NCBI GenBank assembly: GCA_016125425.1
Contig: WGLT01000002.1
Span: forward strand, 1-64,000
From: Alphaproteobacteria bacterium
Lineage (GTDB): Bacteria; Pseudomonadota; Alphaproteobacteria; Caulobacterales; Parvularculaceae
Direction: 5' to 3'
Length of the DNA stretch: 64,000 nucleotides
Position 1 is the stretch's first letter; the number at the start of each line of letters is the position of its first letter. Shown piece after piece: positions 7,740 to 16,494 of the stretch. The notes under the pieces are model-generated. The model was not told where the DNA came from. It worked only from the letters and a program-made list of their open reading frames with translations, and made no database searches. The position numbers and the translations under genes are program-made.

Positions 7740-9746
7740 ATGAGTCAGTCGTCCAATCTTGATGAGGCGCGCCGCGCCCGGCTCGCCGGCGCTTATGGTC
7801 GCGCAGAACTCATCTGCCGGGAAATCATCGACAAGAATCCGATCGACGCCCTTGCGCTCGGCCTGCTGGGCCAGTGCCTTGCCGAAGCGGGAGATCCGCG
7901 TGCGGCCGCGCATTTCATCGAACTCGCCCTCTCGCTTGCGCCGGCGCAGCCCGAGATCCGCCTGAACGCAGCCGCCTTGCGCGAGGCTGAAGGCGATCTT
8001 GAGGAGGCGCTCAAGGAAGCCGAAGAGGCCGTGCGGCTCGCGCCGGGGAAATTCGAGGCGCAGGCCACGCTCGGCAAGCTCTTGGGACAAGCCGGGGATT
8101 ACCGCCGCGCCGCCGAGGCCCTCAGCACGGCCGCCCGCCTCAATCCCCGCCATCCGGGCGCGGCTCTTTTGCTCGCAGGGGCCCTTGCCGAAATCGGCGA
8201 CGACGAGGGCGCCGAACGCGCGCTTGGGCTGCTCGGCGAACGAGCGGGGTCGTCGCCGGAGGCTCTCAGATTGCGCGCGCATCTGGCGCAGCGACGCGGC
8301 GACTGGCCTCGCCTCGTCGAAGCGGCGACCCGCCTTCTCAGCGCTTCCCCGCAGGACGAGGAGGCGCGCGCAGCGCTCGCTTTCGGCCTCGCCGCGCAGG
8401 GCTATTATGACGACGCAACGCAAGCCTATCAGCCGCTCGCAGAGCGCGAACCTCGCCAGGCCCGTCATCGGGCGGCGTTGGGCCGCTACCGGCTCGGCGC
8501 GCGCGACCTCGACGGCGCGCGACGCTATTTTGAGCAGGCGGCGGCGTTAGACGCCTCTTTCGCCGAGCCGCATTACGGCTTCGCCCGCATCAAGACGGTG
8601 CTCGGCGATCTCGCTGGCGCCGAGGAGGCCGCGCGCCGCGCGATCACGCTCGACCCCACGCTCGCTGAGGCCTTCGCCCAGCTTGTTGAAGTGACTGAGG
8701 GCCGGCTGCGCGAGCCTGAATTCGCGGCGCTCGAGCGCCTCGCAGCGGATCTGAATCAAGGCGCGGACAAGCGGATCATCGCCGGTTTCGCTCTCGGCGA
8801 AGCGCTGCACCAGCGGCGAGAGCATGCCGCCGCTTTCGCGGCGTGGTCCGGCGCGAACGAGCTGCAAGCCCAATTGCTTCGCCGCGCGCCGAATGGCGGG
8901 TACAAAGCCGCGCTGCAAGCGAAGACGACCGGCCTTTTGAAGAAGTGGTTTTCGACCGACGCAGAATCACCGGCTGAGGCGGGCGCGCGGCGGCCAATCT
9001 TCATCGTCGGCATGCCCCGGTCCGGAACGAGTCTCTTGGAGGCGGCTCTTTCAGCGCATCCCGATGTTTCCGGATGCGGAGAAATTCCGGCCCTGCCGTT
9101 CATTCTGAAGGAATTTCTCGCTTGGGCGCGCGAAGCGGGCGAAACTTCCACGCTTCCCGCCGAGAAGATCGCCGCCTGGCGGACTCTCTATTTCAGACAG
9201 GCTCGGAAATACGGAGCGGACGACAACGCTCCCTTCTTCACCGACAAGCAGCCCCTGAACTTTATGGCGATCGGACTGATCCGGCGACTCTTTCCGGACG
9301 CGGCCATAATCCACATCCGCCGGAACCCGGTTGAGACCGGACTTTCGATATATCGACGAAACTTTTCGGAACAGTGGCCTTTCGCTTGCGATCTCGATTC
9401 AATTGGGCACTTTTACGGTCAGTATGCAGAGTTGATGCGGCACTGGGAGCAAACGCATGGCGAAACTTTCGCCTTTGTCCAGTACGAACAGCTTGTCGGC
9501 GCCTTCGAAGATGAGCTTCGCCGCCTTGTCGAATATTGCGGACTTTCGTGGGACAAGGCCTGTCTGGAGTTTCCGAGCGCGGCGCGCCCGATGATGACTT
9601 TCAGCGCCGCCCAAGTGCGCAAGCCCGCCTCGAAAAACCATCTCGGCGCCGCCAAGGCTTATGAAAACCACCTCGCGCCGCTGCGCGAGGCGCTCTCCCG
9701 CGCCGGAGTCGATCTTGAAACCGGCTCGCTCGCCCCTAACCGGTAG
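7740..9746 (+). CDS. tetratricopeptide-repeat sulfotransferase-family protein
   Basis: A 668-residue cytoplasmic protein with GGAG just before the ATG. Residues about 5-330 are degenerate TPR helical repeats (for example ALGLLGQCLAEAGDPRAAAHF). Residues about 415-650 form a sulfotransferase domain. Its phosphosulfate-binding loop is IFIVGMPRSGTSLLE and a 3'-phosphate-binding segment is AAIIHIRRNPVETGLSIYRR. Such proteins transfer sulfate from PAPS to an acceptor, with the TPR part presumably binding the substrate. The acceptor is unknown. It faces the TonB receptor cluster, which also holds a TPR-oxygenase, so a shared modification role is plausible but unproven. Confidence 0.88.
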   Translation: MSQSSNLDEARRARLAGAYGRAELICREIIDKNPIDALALGLLGQCLAEAGDPRAAAHFIELALSLAPAQPEIRLNAAALREAEGDLEEALKEAEEAVRLAPGKFEAQATLGKLLGQAGDYRRAAEALSTAARLNPRHPGAALLLAGALAEIGDDEGAERALGLLGERAGSSPEALRLRAHLAQRRGDWPRLVEAATRLLSASPQDEEARAALAFGLAAQGYYDDATQAYQPLAEREPRQARHRAALGRYRLGARDLDGARRYFEQAAALDASFAEPHYGFARIKTVLGDLAGAEEAARRAITLDPTLAEAFAQLVEVTEGRLREPEFAALERLAADLNQGADKRIIAGFALGEALHQRREHAAAFAAWSGANELQAQLLRRAPNGGYKAALQAKTTGLLKKWFSTDAESPAEAGARRPIFIVGMPRSGTSLLEAALSAHPDVSGCGEIPALPFILKEFLAWAREAGETSTLPAEKIAAWRTLYFRQARKYGADDNAPFFTDKQPLNFMAIGLIRRLFPDAAIIHIRRNPVETGLSIYRRNFSEQWPFACDLDSIGHFYGQYAELMRHWEQTHGETFAFVQYEQLVGAFEDELRRLVEYCGLSWDKACLEFPSAARPMMTFSAAQVRKPASKNHLGAAKAYENHLAPLREALSRAGVDLETGSLAPNR

Positions 9747-9782
9747 AGGTCGCGGCCAAACCGCGGGCGCGCGATCGCGTCA

Positions 9783-10760
9783 TCATTCAGCCTTCGCCTC
9801 GATCCACCATGCTGCAGGCAAGTGGTTCTTTTTCAAGGCGATCGGCTCGGCGCGGAACGCCGTAAGGCCCTCTTGCGCCAGCGCCTGGCGGATCAAGGCG
9901 ATATCGTCTTCGCCGAGCGCCGCGGTGACCATAGTCCGCATCCGCACGGCGAAATGCCTGAGCTCAGCCTCCACCTGATCGAGCCAGTTAAACGCTTCCT
10001 CAGGCTCGAAGGCGAAACGCCTCTCGCTCAGTCGGCCAAGGTCATTGTAATAGCGTGCGAGCAGATCGCGGGCTGATCCGTCTTCTGCGGATTGAATGAC
10101 GCTTTCGGCCAATTTGGCGGCGGCGGAGAGTCTTTCTTCCGCTGACGGATCGAGTCTTTCTTCCGGCCGTCTCGAAATACTCGGCGCGAATGACGCCTTC
10201 AGAGCCGCGCGAACGGCGCCGAGCAAGCCGGTTTCGCCAAAACGATCTAGCGCCCTCGCGTTCGCCGCGCATTCTTTCTCGATCTCCCCTCCGCGCAGAT
10301 GCGCGACAGCGGCGAAACGCCCTTTAGGGGAAATGACGCGTGCGGCCTCGGCGAAGGCGCGAGCGCCGCCATATTCGGCGCCGAACTGGCTGACCACGAA
10401 TTCGAAACTGTCGTCGTCGAAAGGCAAATGCGCCGCATTTCCCGCAGCCACGAATTCGGCCGAGTTCTGCGAACCTGCAAGCGCGGCCGCCGAGACATCC
10501 GTGCCGAAGAAATCCGGCGCCTCGTCGCCCCATTTCTCCCTCACGGCTTTTGCGATGGGCGAGGCCCCGCATGCAATGTCGAGCGCCTTGGCGCCTTTGC
10601 GGACGCCCGCGCGGGCGAAAAAGTCGAGCCACCGCGTCTGGAGCGCGACGCGCTCGCTTTCGCCGCTCAGAGCCTCGGAGGCCGTGCTCGGGCCGCTCCA
10701 CCAGGATTCCCACGCTTCGGCGCCCGCCTGGTTCAGACGGTGGTCGTCATTCTTTGTCAT
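9783..10760 (-). CDS. class I SAM-dependent methyltransferase
   Basis: A 325-residue protein started at ATG 10760 (AAGGAC upstream); an in-frame extension to 10796 lacks support. The Rossmann-type SAM-binding site is clear: motif I ALDIACGASPIAKAV, motif II acidic FFGTDVSAAAL, then NAAHLPFDDDSFEFVVSQFG (motif IV), then RVISPKGRFAAVAHL. This is the UbiE/Methyltransf_11 pattern, acting on small molecules. The roughly 130-residue C-terminal extension is unassigned. It lies downstream of the TonB receptor on the same strand but beyond a rho-independent terminator (10811-10839), so it is probably transcribed partly or wholly on its own. Substrate unknown. Confidence 0.8.
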   Translation of the reverse strand: MTKNDDHRLNQAGAEAWESWWSGPSTASEALSGESERVALQTRWLDFFARAGVRKGAKALDIACGASPIAKAVREKWGDEAPDFFGTDVSAAALAGSQNSAEFVAAGNAAHLPFDDDSFEFVVSQFGAEYGGARAFAEAARVISPKGRFAAVAHLRGGEIEKECAANARALDRFGETGLLGAVRAALKASFAPSISRRPEERLDPSAEERLSAAAKLAESVIQSAEDGSARDLLARYYNDLGRLSERRFAFEPEEAFNWLDQVEAELRHFAVRMRTMVTAALGEDDIALIRQALAQEGLTAFRAEPIALKKNHLPAAWWIEAKAE

Positions 10761-10810
10761 GTCTGTCCTTATCGCGCGGCGCCGGCTCGGGGCCAACAGG
10801 GCGGGTAATG

Positions 10811-10839
10811 AAAAACGGCGGACCCGCAGGTCCGCCGTT
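10811..10839 (-). terminator. rho-independent terminator after the TonB receptor
   Basis: A perfect 11-bp stem (10814-10824 with 10829-10839, AACGGCGGACC and its complement) has a four-base loop. Read on the minus strand it is followed by a run of T from 10815 to 10811. It sits 25 bases past the TonB receptor stop and before the methyltransferase start. Confidence 0.88.
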
Positions 10840-10863
10840 CTTTAGTTTCGACTAAGCCGAGGC

Positions 10864-13767
10864 TTAGAACTTGAACGAACCGCCGAAGAAGAGCTGGCGT
10901 CCGAGCGTGTTGTACGTCGCCGGGAAGGTGTTCGACTGTTCGGCGTACTGAGAGCCGATCAGCGGCGCATCCTTGCCGGTGATGTTCTTCACGCCGACCG
11001 TGAAGACCATATGGTCGCCGAGAGCGTACTGCTCCGTCACATCCAGATAGTTGAACATGCCGATGTGGTCGGAGAGGGCGCTCGCATTGCCCGGGTTGAG
11101 CAGATTCATCGACGGCAACAAACGCCAGCGCAGCGATGTGGTGAGCGGACCATAGGTCCAGTTCGCCGTCATCGTGTGCTTGTATTTCGGCGTCGGCTGA
11201 CCGCACTTGTCGCCATAGAAGCCGGAGCATTCGACATAACCCGTGATCGGGTCAGGCACGAAGCCGTTCTTCAGCGTGTACGACCCGTTGTAGTTAAACG
11301 TCAGCGAGCCGTATTCGCCGAGGTCGTAACTGTACTCGGCCTGGAAGTCGATACCTTTCGCCAAGAGGCTGGCGATGTTCTGCACCGTGAGCGACGGAAT
11401 CGCGGGGTCGCGGATGGCGCCGCTCGGCAGACGCGGGATCTGCGCGCAGTAGCTGGTGATGCCGAGGCGATAGCAGCTGTCGAGCACTGTCTGCAGCGAA
11501 AGCACCGCCACTGCATTGTCGACTTTGATGCGATAATAGTCGACCTGCAATGTCAGACCCTTGACCTGCTCAGGCTGCCAGACCGCACCGATCGTCAACG
11601 TATTGGCGATTTCAGCCTTGAGGTTCGGGTTACCGCCAGCCGTGACTTCGATCTGAGCGTTCGACTGGACGTTTGAGCCAGGCACCGCGACGCCAGACGC
11701 TATACACAGCGAATCGATAACCGGTCCGAGCGGCGAGGGATCGAAATAGCTGCCGTTCGAGCCGCCGGAGCACGGGTCATGCGCGCCGGGGAAGCCATTG
11801 GTCTGAGCCGAGAAGAGCTCGCCGATGTTCGGCGCGCGAACAGCATGCTGATACTGGCTTCTGAACCGCAGTCCGCCCATCGGCTGCCATTCGCCGCCAA
11901 CCGCATAGGTGTGCGTGCTGCCAACCGTTGAGTAGCTCGAGAAGCGATACGCGCCGTTGATCGAGAAGTCTTCAATGAACGGCTTGTCCTGGATGACGGG
12001 GATATCCGTCTCCATGAATGCTTCATAGACGTCATAGCGCCCGCCGACAGGCAGCGAAGCGTTGAAGCCTTTGACGTCCGGGCCGAGCGTCGAGTCAGGC
12101 AGTGAGTCGGCGAAGTTTTCGCGATACTCAACGCCGCCGACCACCGCAACGCCATCTTTCGCCGCCGGCATGACCAGATTGTCGAACACGCCGTTGATCG
12201 TAGAAACGATCTGCGTCTGCTCGATCTGATCGTACTGCTCGCCCGTGCGCGAAATGAAGGTCGCGGCTGCCGGGGAGATCGAGCCCGGTCCGCCGAACAG
12301 GTTAGCATAGGGCGCCGTACATCCGCTCGCGAGCGCCGTCGGACCGCCATCGCAAAGCAGAGCGGCCTGGAGCGCAGCGGCGGAGATGTTGCCGGTCTGG
12401 ACTTGCGTGACCGTCGAGCGGCCGAACGAAGCGTCCGTTTTCCAGGTCCAGCCATCGCCCAAATCAACGGTTGCGCCACCCATGATCTGGAAGGTCGACG
12501 AAACGCGTTGTGCGTGGCGCGGCCCAACTTCTTCATAGCGTTTAGCGATGAAGACATTCGCCGTGCCGTCGCCATTATTCGATTCCGGGTCGGCCGCGAT
12601 GATGTTGCGGAGAGCCGTCGGGATCGACGGGTTGTCGAGGTTAATCGTAAAGCCAAGGAAGGCCGGGGTCGGCGCCAGTTGCTGGTCGACGACCGTGTGC
12701 GCGAAGACGCCGCGCGCATAGACCTCGATATTATCGGAGAGCTGATAATTCGCTCCGCCATAGATCGAGTAGCGTTCCTGCGGCAATTGCAGGTAGTTGT
12801 CCGGCGCATAGTTATAGCGGTCGTTCGGCACGCCAAAGCGGAAACCGCGCAGATTACCTGCATTGTCGATACGGAAGCCTTGGCAAATATTGCCGACGCA
12901 GCTCGGATCGATCGCCTGATAATAAGGTTGGGCGGTCGTCGTATCGGTCGTTCCGACGCCATTCATGTTGAAGTCGGTGTTGCCGTTGCCCAAGATCCAG
13001 GCGCCCGGGATGTTAACCGAACCGCCGAGTCGGAAACCGGATGCAGTATTGCCTTGCTTCGGATCGCTGAGCGTGTCGGCTGTAAATCCGCGACCGCCCT
13101 GCAGAACCGGCTGACGATTGGTGTAGGAGGCGGAGAAGACCGCATTGCCCTTACCATTGGCGAAATTGCCGCCCATCGTCAAAGCCGTGTTGAAGATGTT
13201 GCCGTCCCAATTCTGAGCCGACATTTCGTCCGACACGTCGAGCTGAACGCCTTCGAAGTCCTTCTTCAAGATGAAGTTGACGACGCCGGCCATAGCGTCC
13301 GAACCGTAAACGGCGGAGGCGCCGCCGGTCGTGACGTCGACGCGGTCGATAAGCGCGGTCGGAATGTTGTTGATGTCGATCGTGCTGCCGACGCCCTTCG
13401 GGACGAACCGCATGCCGTCGACAAGAACCAGCGTCCGCTTGGTGCCGAGGCCGCGAAGGTTGATCGTCGCGGAGCCGTCGCCCGGGTTGTTCGACGTGGA
13501 GTCGAAGGCCGGAATAAGCTGCGGCATCTGCTCGAGATACTGCTCGTTGTTGACCGTGTTGACGAGCGAAAGCTGCTGGGCGTTCACCGCCGTCACAGGG
13601 CTCGGCGCAGCAAGGTCAGGGCGCGCGATACGCGTGCCGGTGACGACAATCTTTTCCTGATCTGAAGACTGATTGTCCTGCGCGAAGGCCGGCATGGCGG
13701 CCGAGGCCGCGACGCCGGTAAGCATGGTCGTCGTCAGGAAACGACCAAGAATCCTCTTTTTCGACAT
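10864..13767 (-). CDS. TonB-dependent outer-membrane receptor
   Basis: A 967-residue receptor with a clear signal peptide (cleavage near AFA|QD, about residue 29). The plug begins with a KIVVTGTRI TonB-box-like segment, followed by INLRGLGTKRTLVLVDGMR and VDVTTGGASAVYGSDAMAGVVNFILKK. A long beta-barrel follows and the chain ends in an aromatic residue (GGSFKF), as outer-membrane insertion requires. It is the large CirA/Fec-like type abundant in Caulobacterales and sphingomonads; the ligand is not predictable. It has a strong GGAGGG ribosome site nine bases before the ATG and a long leader with paired repeats. The coding sequence looks less GC-rich than its neighbours by eye, which could reflect barrel composition or transfer. 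Confidence 0.95.
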   Translation of the reverse strand: MSKKRILGRFLTTTMLTGVAASAAMPAFAQDNQSSDQEKIVVTGTRIARPDLAAPSPVTAVNAQQLSLVNTVNNEQYLEQMPQLIPAFDSTSNNPGDGSATINLRGLGTKRTLVLVDGMRFVPKGVGSTIDINNIPTALIDRVDVTTGGASAVYGSDAMAGVVNFILKKDFEGVQLDVSDEMSAQNWDGNIFNTALTMGGNFANGKGNAVFSASYTNRQPVLQGGRGFTADTLSDPKQGNTASGFRLGGSVNIPGAWILGNGNTDFNMNGVGTTDTTTAQPYYQAIDPSCVGNICQGFRIDNAGNLRGFRFGVPNDRYNYAPDNYLQLPQERYSIYGGANYQLSDNIEVYARGVFAHTVVDQQLAPTPAFLGFTINLDNPSIPTALRNIIAADPESNNGDGTANVFIAKRYEEVGPRHAQRVSSTFQIMGGATVDLGDGWTWKTDASFGRSTVTQVQTGNISAAALQAALLCDGGPTALASGCTAPYANLFGGPGSISPAAATFISRTGEQYDQIEQTQIVSTINGVFDNLVMPAAKDGVAVVGGVEYRENFADSLPDSTLGPDVKGFNASLPVGGRYDVYEAFMETDIPVIQDKPFIEDFSINGAYRFSSYSTVGSTHTYAVGGEWQPMGGLRFRSQYQHAVRAPNIGELFSAQTNGFPGAHDPCSGGSNGSYFDPSPLGPVIDSLCIASGVAVPGSNVQSNAQIEVTAGGNPNLKAEIANTLTIGAVWQPEQVKGLTLQVDYYRIKVDNAVAVLSLQTVLDSCYRLGITSYCAQIPRLPSGAIRDPAIPSLTVQNIASLLAKGIDFQAEYSYDLGEYGSLTFNYNGSYTLKNGFVPDPITGYVECSGFYGDKCGQPTPKYKHTMTANWTYGPLTTSLRWRLLPSMNLLNPGNASALSDHIGMFNYLDVTEQYALGDHMVFTVGVKNITGKDAPLIGSQYAEQSNTFPATYNTLGRQLFFGGSFKF

Positions 13768-13801
13768 TTAGTTCATCCCTCCGAGTTCAAACGGCGCGCC
13801 G

Positions 13802-13848
13802 CCCCGTCATCAGGGCGACCGAGCGATAGGCCCCCCGTGTTCAGGGCG
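13802..13848. repeat. paired 16-bp direct repeats in the TonB receptor leader
   Basis: CCCCGTCATCAGGGCG (13802-13817) and CCCCGTGTTCAGGGCG (13833-13848) differ at two positions and begin 31 bases apart, about three helical turns. Each can also fold into a small hairpin (CCC with GGG). They lie between the receptor ATG and its likely promoter, so they could be tandem operator sites or RNA hairpins in the leader. Confidence 0.5.
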
Positions 13849-13885
13849 CTCGATTTAGACATCGGCACGTCCGTACTGGCCGAGA

Positions 13886-13914
13886 CCCTAAGTTCTGAGC
13901 GCTCGGCCGGTCAA
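13886..13914 (-). promoter_or_regulatory. possible promoter of the TonB receptor
   Basis: On the minus strand a TTGACC (13914-13909) is followed 17 bases later by TTAGGG (13891-13886). The -35 is good and the -10 is poor. It would give a leader of about 115 bases containing the paired repeats. Confidence 0.3.
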
Positions 13915-14006
13915 CAAGCTTCGCGGAAGGTTGAGTAATCTCGCAATGACTGTGGCAGAGTCATCACAATTTTCTTAAGGCGCTGTTCAGGCAGGTTAAG
14001 AGAGGG

Positions 14007-15806
14007 TTAACAGGGCGCGAGATCGAACGGCGCCGTGATCCGCGGCGTTTCGGCCGTAAAAGGCTCGACTCCGTGCCACACGTAAGACGGGAAAAATATC
14101 ACGGCGCCGGCCTCAGGTTTCACGAAGCGCTCCCCCGGCAAATCGAGGCCGGCGACTCCGGATGCGCCGAGCCTGAGGCAGCCTGACCGGGAGTCCGCCC
14201 CCACTTCCGGCGGCACGCGCACGTAATAGCTTGCGCTAATCCAGCCCTTCGGATGGATATGGTCGACATGCCCGCCGCCCGAAGACAGCATGACGGACCA
14301 CGCGCCGGCGCAGGCGAGCCGCTGGGTCTTTTGGGCCAGGAACGGATGATCCGGATCGTCGGGGAGACCGGCGACATAGCGTGACGCCGCGTCAAGCAAG
14401 GCGGTCTTGAGCGCTTGAATCGCCGGATGCGGTTCGTTCCACAGGCGACCGAAGGACTGGGTTCCGCCGTAGAGCGTCTGGCCGATCGGGCGCGTCTTGG
14501 CGACATGGAGCGGACGGATCGCCGCTTCGAGCGCCTCATTGAACGCAGCGAGCGAGGCGTAGCCCGGCGGCGTCTCAATGAAGAGCTTCGCCGTGAACCG
14601 GTCATAGTCGTAAAAAACCTTGTAACCCGCATCGCCGCTGGCGCGCATGGCGAGGGCGCGAAGCGCGATATGCTTTTGCAAATGCTCAGCCGGGGCGTCG
14701 CGCGCGAGAAGCGCCGCCGCCTGCTCGTAAGCCCCGACGACGAGCAGGATTTCAGCGCATTCATGCAGCACTGCAAAATCCGCCGGGTCGGCCGCACAAC
14801 CGGCTTCTGCGAAGCGGCGCGCATCGTCGAGACGGCCTTCCGTTCTTGCAATGCGCGCGAGCAATCCGAGCGCGCGCGCGTTTTTCGGCGACAGCGCCTG
14901 AGCCTGCTGCGCCGAGCGCCGGGCTTGAGCCACTTCGCCGCCGCGAAAGGCGAGATCGGCGCGCGCAAGCAACAAGTCGACATCGGGCTTGAGCGCGAGG
15001 GACTTGTCGATCTCGCCGAGATAGGACTCCTTCTCGCCGGACTCCCACATCATCTGCGCGTAGTCATTGTGCAGATCGACGCGGAAGGGCGCGAGCGCCA
15101 TCGCACGGCGATAGGCGGCGCCTGCAGCCGCAATGTCGCCGAGCGCGCGCAGCGTATTTGCAAGCTGATAGATCGCCTCGACTCTCTTCGGCGCGACGGC
15201 GGCGGCGCTTTCGTGATCCCGCCTGGCCTCGGCGAGGCGGCCCGTTTCGCGATAGGCGACGCCGCGATTGACGAGCGCTTCGAGCCGGCCGGGCTGAATA
15301 CGCAGCGCCGCGTCAAGCGGCGCGAGCGCCTCTTCATAGCGGCCGCGGCGATTGAGAAATGCGCCCAGATTGATGAGCGCCCCTATATGGCTTGGATCGA
15401 GGCTCAACGCCGCGCGCAGTGCGTCTTCCGCCCCCGCGAAATCCCCGGCTTTGTCGAGGGTCGACCCCAAATTCGCCCAAGCGTTGGCAAAACGCGGCTC
15501 AAGCGCGAGCGCCTCGCGATAGGCGGCGGCGGCGTCTTCGAGCCGGTCCTGCGCGGCCAGAAGATTAGCGAGATTATTGAGCACCGCCGCCTTGTTCGAA
15601 TGGCGTCGCAGCGTTTCGCGGTAGGCTGCTTCGGCCTCGCGCGCGCGGCCCAGCCCGGCGAGCGAGAGCGCTTTGAGATGCAACGCCTCGGGATCGCCGG
15701 GAAAGCGGGCGAGGGCGGCTTCGGAGATCGCAAGCGCGCCGGCGTAATCGCCCGCCTGATAAAGGCCGGCGGCGCGCTGCAAATCCTCGAGCAGCTTCGG
15801 GTCCAT
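14007..15806 (-). CDS. TPR protein with C-terminal 2OG-Fe(II) oxygenase domain
   Basis: A 599-residue protein with GGAGAAGA directly before the ATG. Residues about 1-370 are eleven or so tetratricopeptide repeats (for example AEAAYRETLRRHSNKAAVLN). The C-terminal 200 residues match the putative 2OG-Fe(II) oxygenase family: the metal site HVDHIHPKGWISASYYV (H513, D515 and further histidines), a distal histidine in PSYVWHGVEPF (H578) and a 2-oxoglutarate-binding arginine in PRITAPFD (R589). It would hydroxylate an unknown substrate, with the TPRs likely docking a partner. It is upstream of and co-oriented with the TonB receptor across a 239-base gap, and opposite the TPR-sulfotransferase, which has the same TPR-plus-enzyme design. 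Confidence 0.88.
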   Translation of the reverse strand: MDPKLLEDLQRAAGLYQAGDYAGALAISEAALARFPGDPEALHLKALSLAGLGRAREAEAAYRETLRRHSNKAAVLNNLANLLAAQDRLEDAAAAYREALALEPRFANAWANLGSTLDKAGDFAGAEDALRAALSLDPSHIGALINLGAFLNRRGRYEEALAPLDAALRIQPGRLEALVNRGVAYRETGRLAEARRDHESAAAVAPKRVEAIYQLANTLRALGDIAAAGAAYRRAMALAPFRVDLHNDYAQMMWESGEKESYLGEIDKSLALKPDVDLLLARADLAFRGGEVAQARRSAQQAQALSPKNARALGLLARIARTEGRLDDARRFAEAGCAADPADFAVLHECAEILLVVGAYEQAAALLARDAPAEHLQKHIALRALAMRASGDAGYKVFYDYDRFTAKLFIETPPGYASLAAFNEALEAAIRPLHVAKTRPIGQTLYGGTQSFGRLWNEPHPAIQALKTALLDAASRYVAGLPDDPDHPFLAQKTQRLACAGAWSVMLSSGGGHVDHIHPKGWISASYYVRVPPEVGADSRSGCLRLGASGVAGLDLPGERFVKPEAGAVIFFPSYVWHGVEPFTAETPRITAPFDLAPC

Positions 15807-15901
15807 TCTTCTCCTTCCCGTCTCGTCGTCTGACAGAATTCCATCGCTTGACGGCGCGCCGCAAGGCGTATGTAGTCGCGCCTTTGTCGAAGGGGCGTCT
15901 G

Positions 15902-16486
15902 ATGAAAATTATTTCTCCGCTCGCACTCGCTGTCTGCGCCTTTTTCGCGGCCGCCAGCGCGCAAGCGAAAACGAGTCTGGCCAGCGCGGTCGATGCGGCG
16001 ATCGCATGCCGGAGCCTCGCCGACGATGCGGCTCGTCTTTCTTGTCTCGATGCAGCCGCCGCAAAGCTCGCCGAAGCGCGGGCGCCCGCCGCCGCCGAGA
16101 GCGAAAGCGCCTCGGCCGAATTCGGGCTTTCAGGAGGCGCGAAATCCCCGACAGCGAACGCCGCTGAAATGACCGCCCGGTCGCCGGAACAGGAAATCGC
16201 CGATTTCGGCGCGGAAGCCGTGCCCTCTCTGCGCGACGAGCGCGCCGACGAGCAACTCCATGAGATTTCCGCCAACGCGACCATGTCTATGAACTCGCGC
16301 AAGGTCGCAACGCTTTATCTTGATAACGGGCAGGTCTGGCGTCAGCTCAATTCGGATTCCTATTCGCTTCCCTACCCCAAGGACGACGCGACTTATAAAG
16401 TCGTCGTCAAGCGCACCTCATTCGGCAACTATATCGCCTATGTCGGCGACTACCGTCGCTCAATCCGCGTCCGCCGGATCAAATAG
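15902..16486 (+). CDS. secreted protein of unknown function
   Basis: A 194-residue protein started at ATG 15902, preceded by GAAGGGG; upstream in-frame sequence is not signal-like. It has a clean signal peptide (residues 1-22, AQA|KT). A short Cys-bearing segment, ACRSLADDAARLSCLDAAAAKL, follows. This motif is seen at the start of several alphaproteobacterial and type VI-associated periplasmic proteins. The middle is low-complexity and Ala/Glu-rich, and the C-terminal domain is beta-rich (VATLYLDNGQVWRQL, with the basic end YRRSIRVRRIK). Probably periplasmic. I do not recognise a function. It is nine bases from the hydrolase gene downstream, so they may be co-transcribed. Confidence 0.75.
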   Translation: MKIISPLALAVCAFFAAASAQAKTSLASAVDAAIACRSLADDAARLSCLDAAAAKLAEARAPAAAESESASAEFGLSGGAKSPTANAAEMTARSPEQEIADFGAEAVPSLRDERADEQLHEISANATMSMNSRKVATLYLDNGQVWRQLNSDSYSLPYPKDDATYKVVVKRTSFGNYIAYVGDYRRSIRVRRIK

Positions 16487-16494
16487 GCCTGCTT

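Noticed and set aside
13768..13776. Three-codon mini-ORF ATGAACTAA directly before the TonB receptor ATG
   Set aside because: The GGAGGG ribosome site touches its ATG with no spacing but is ideally placed for the receptor ATG, so the mini-ORF is probably untranslated.
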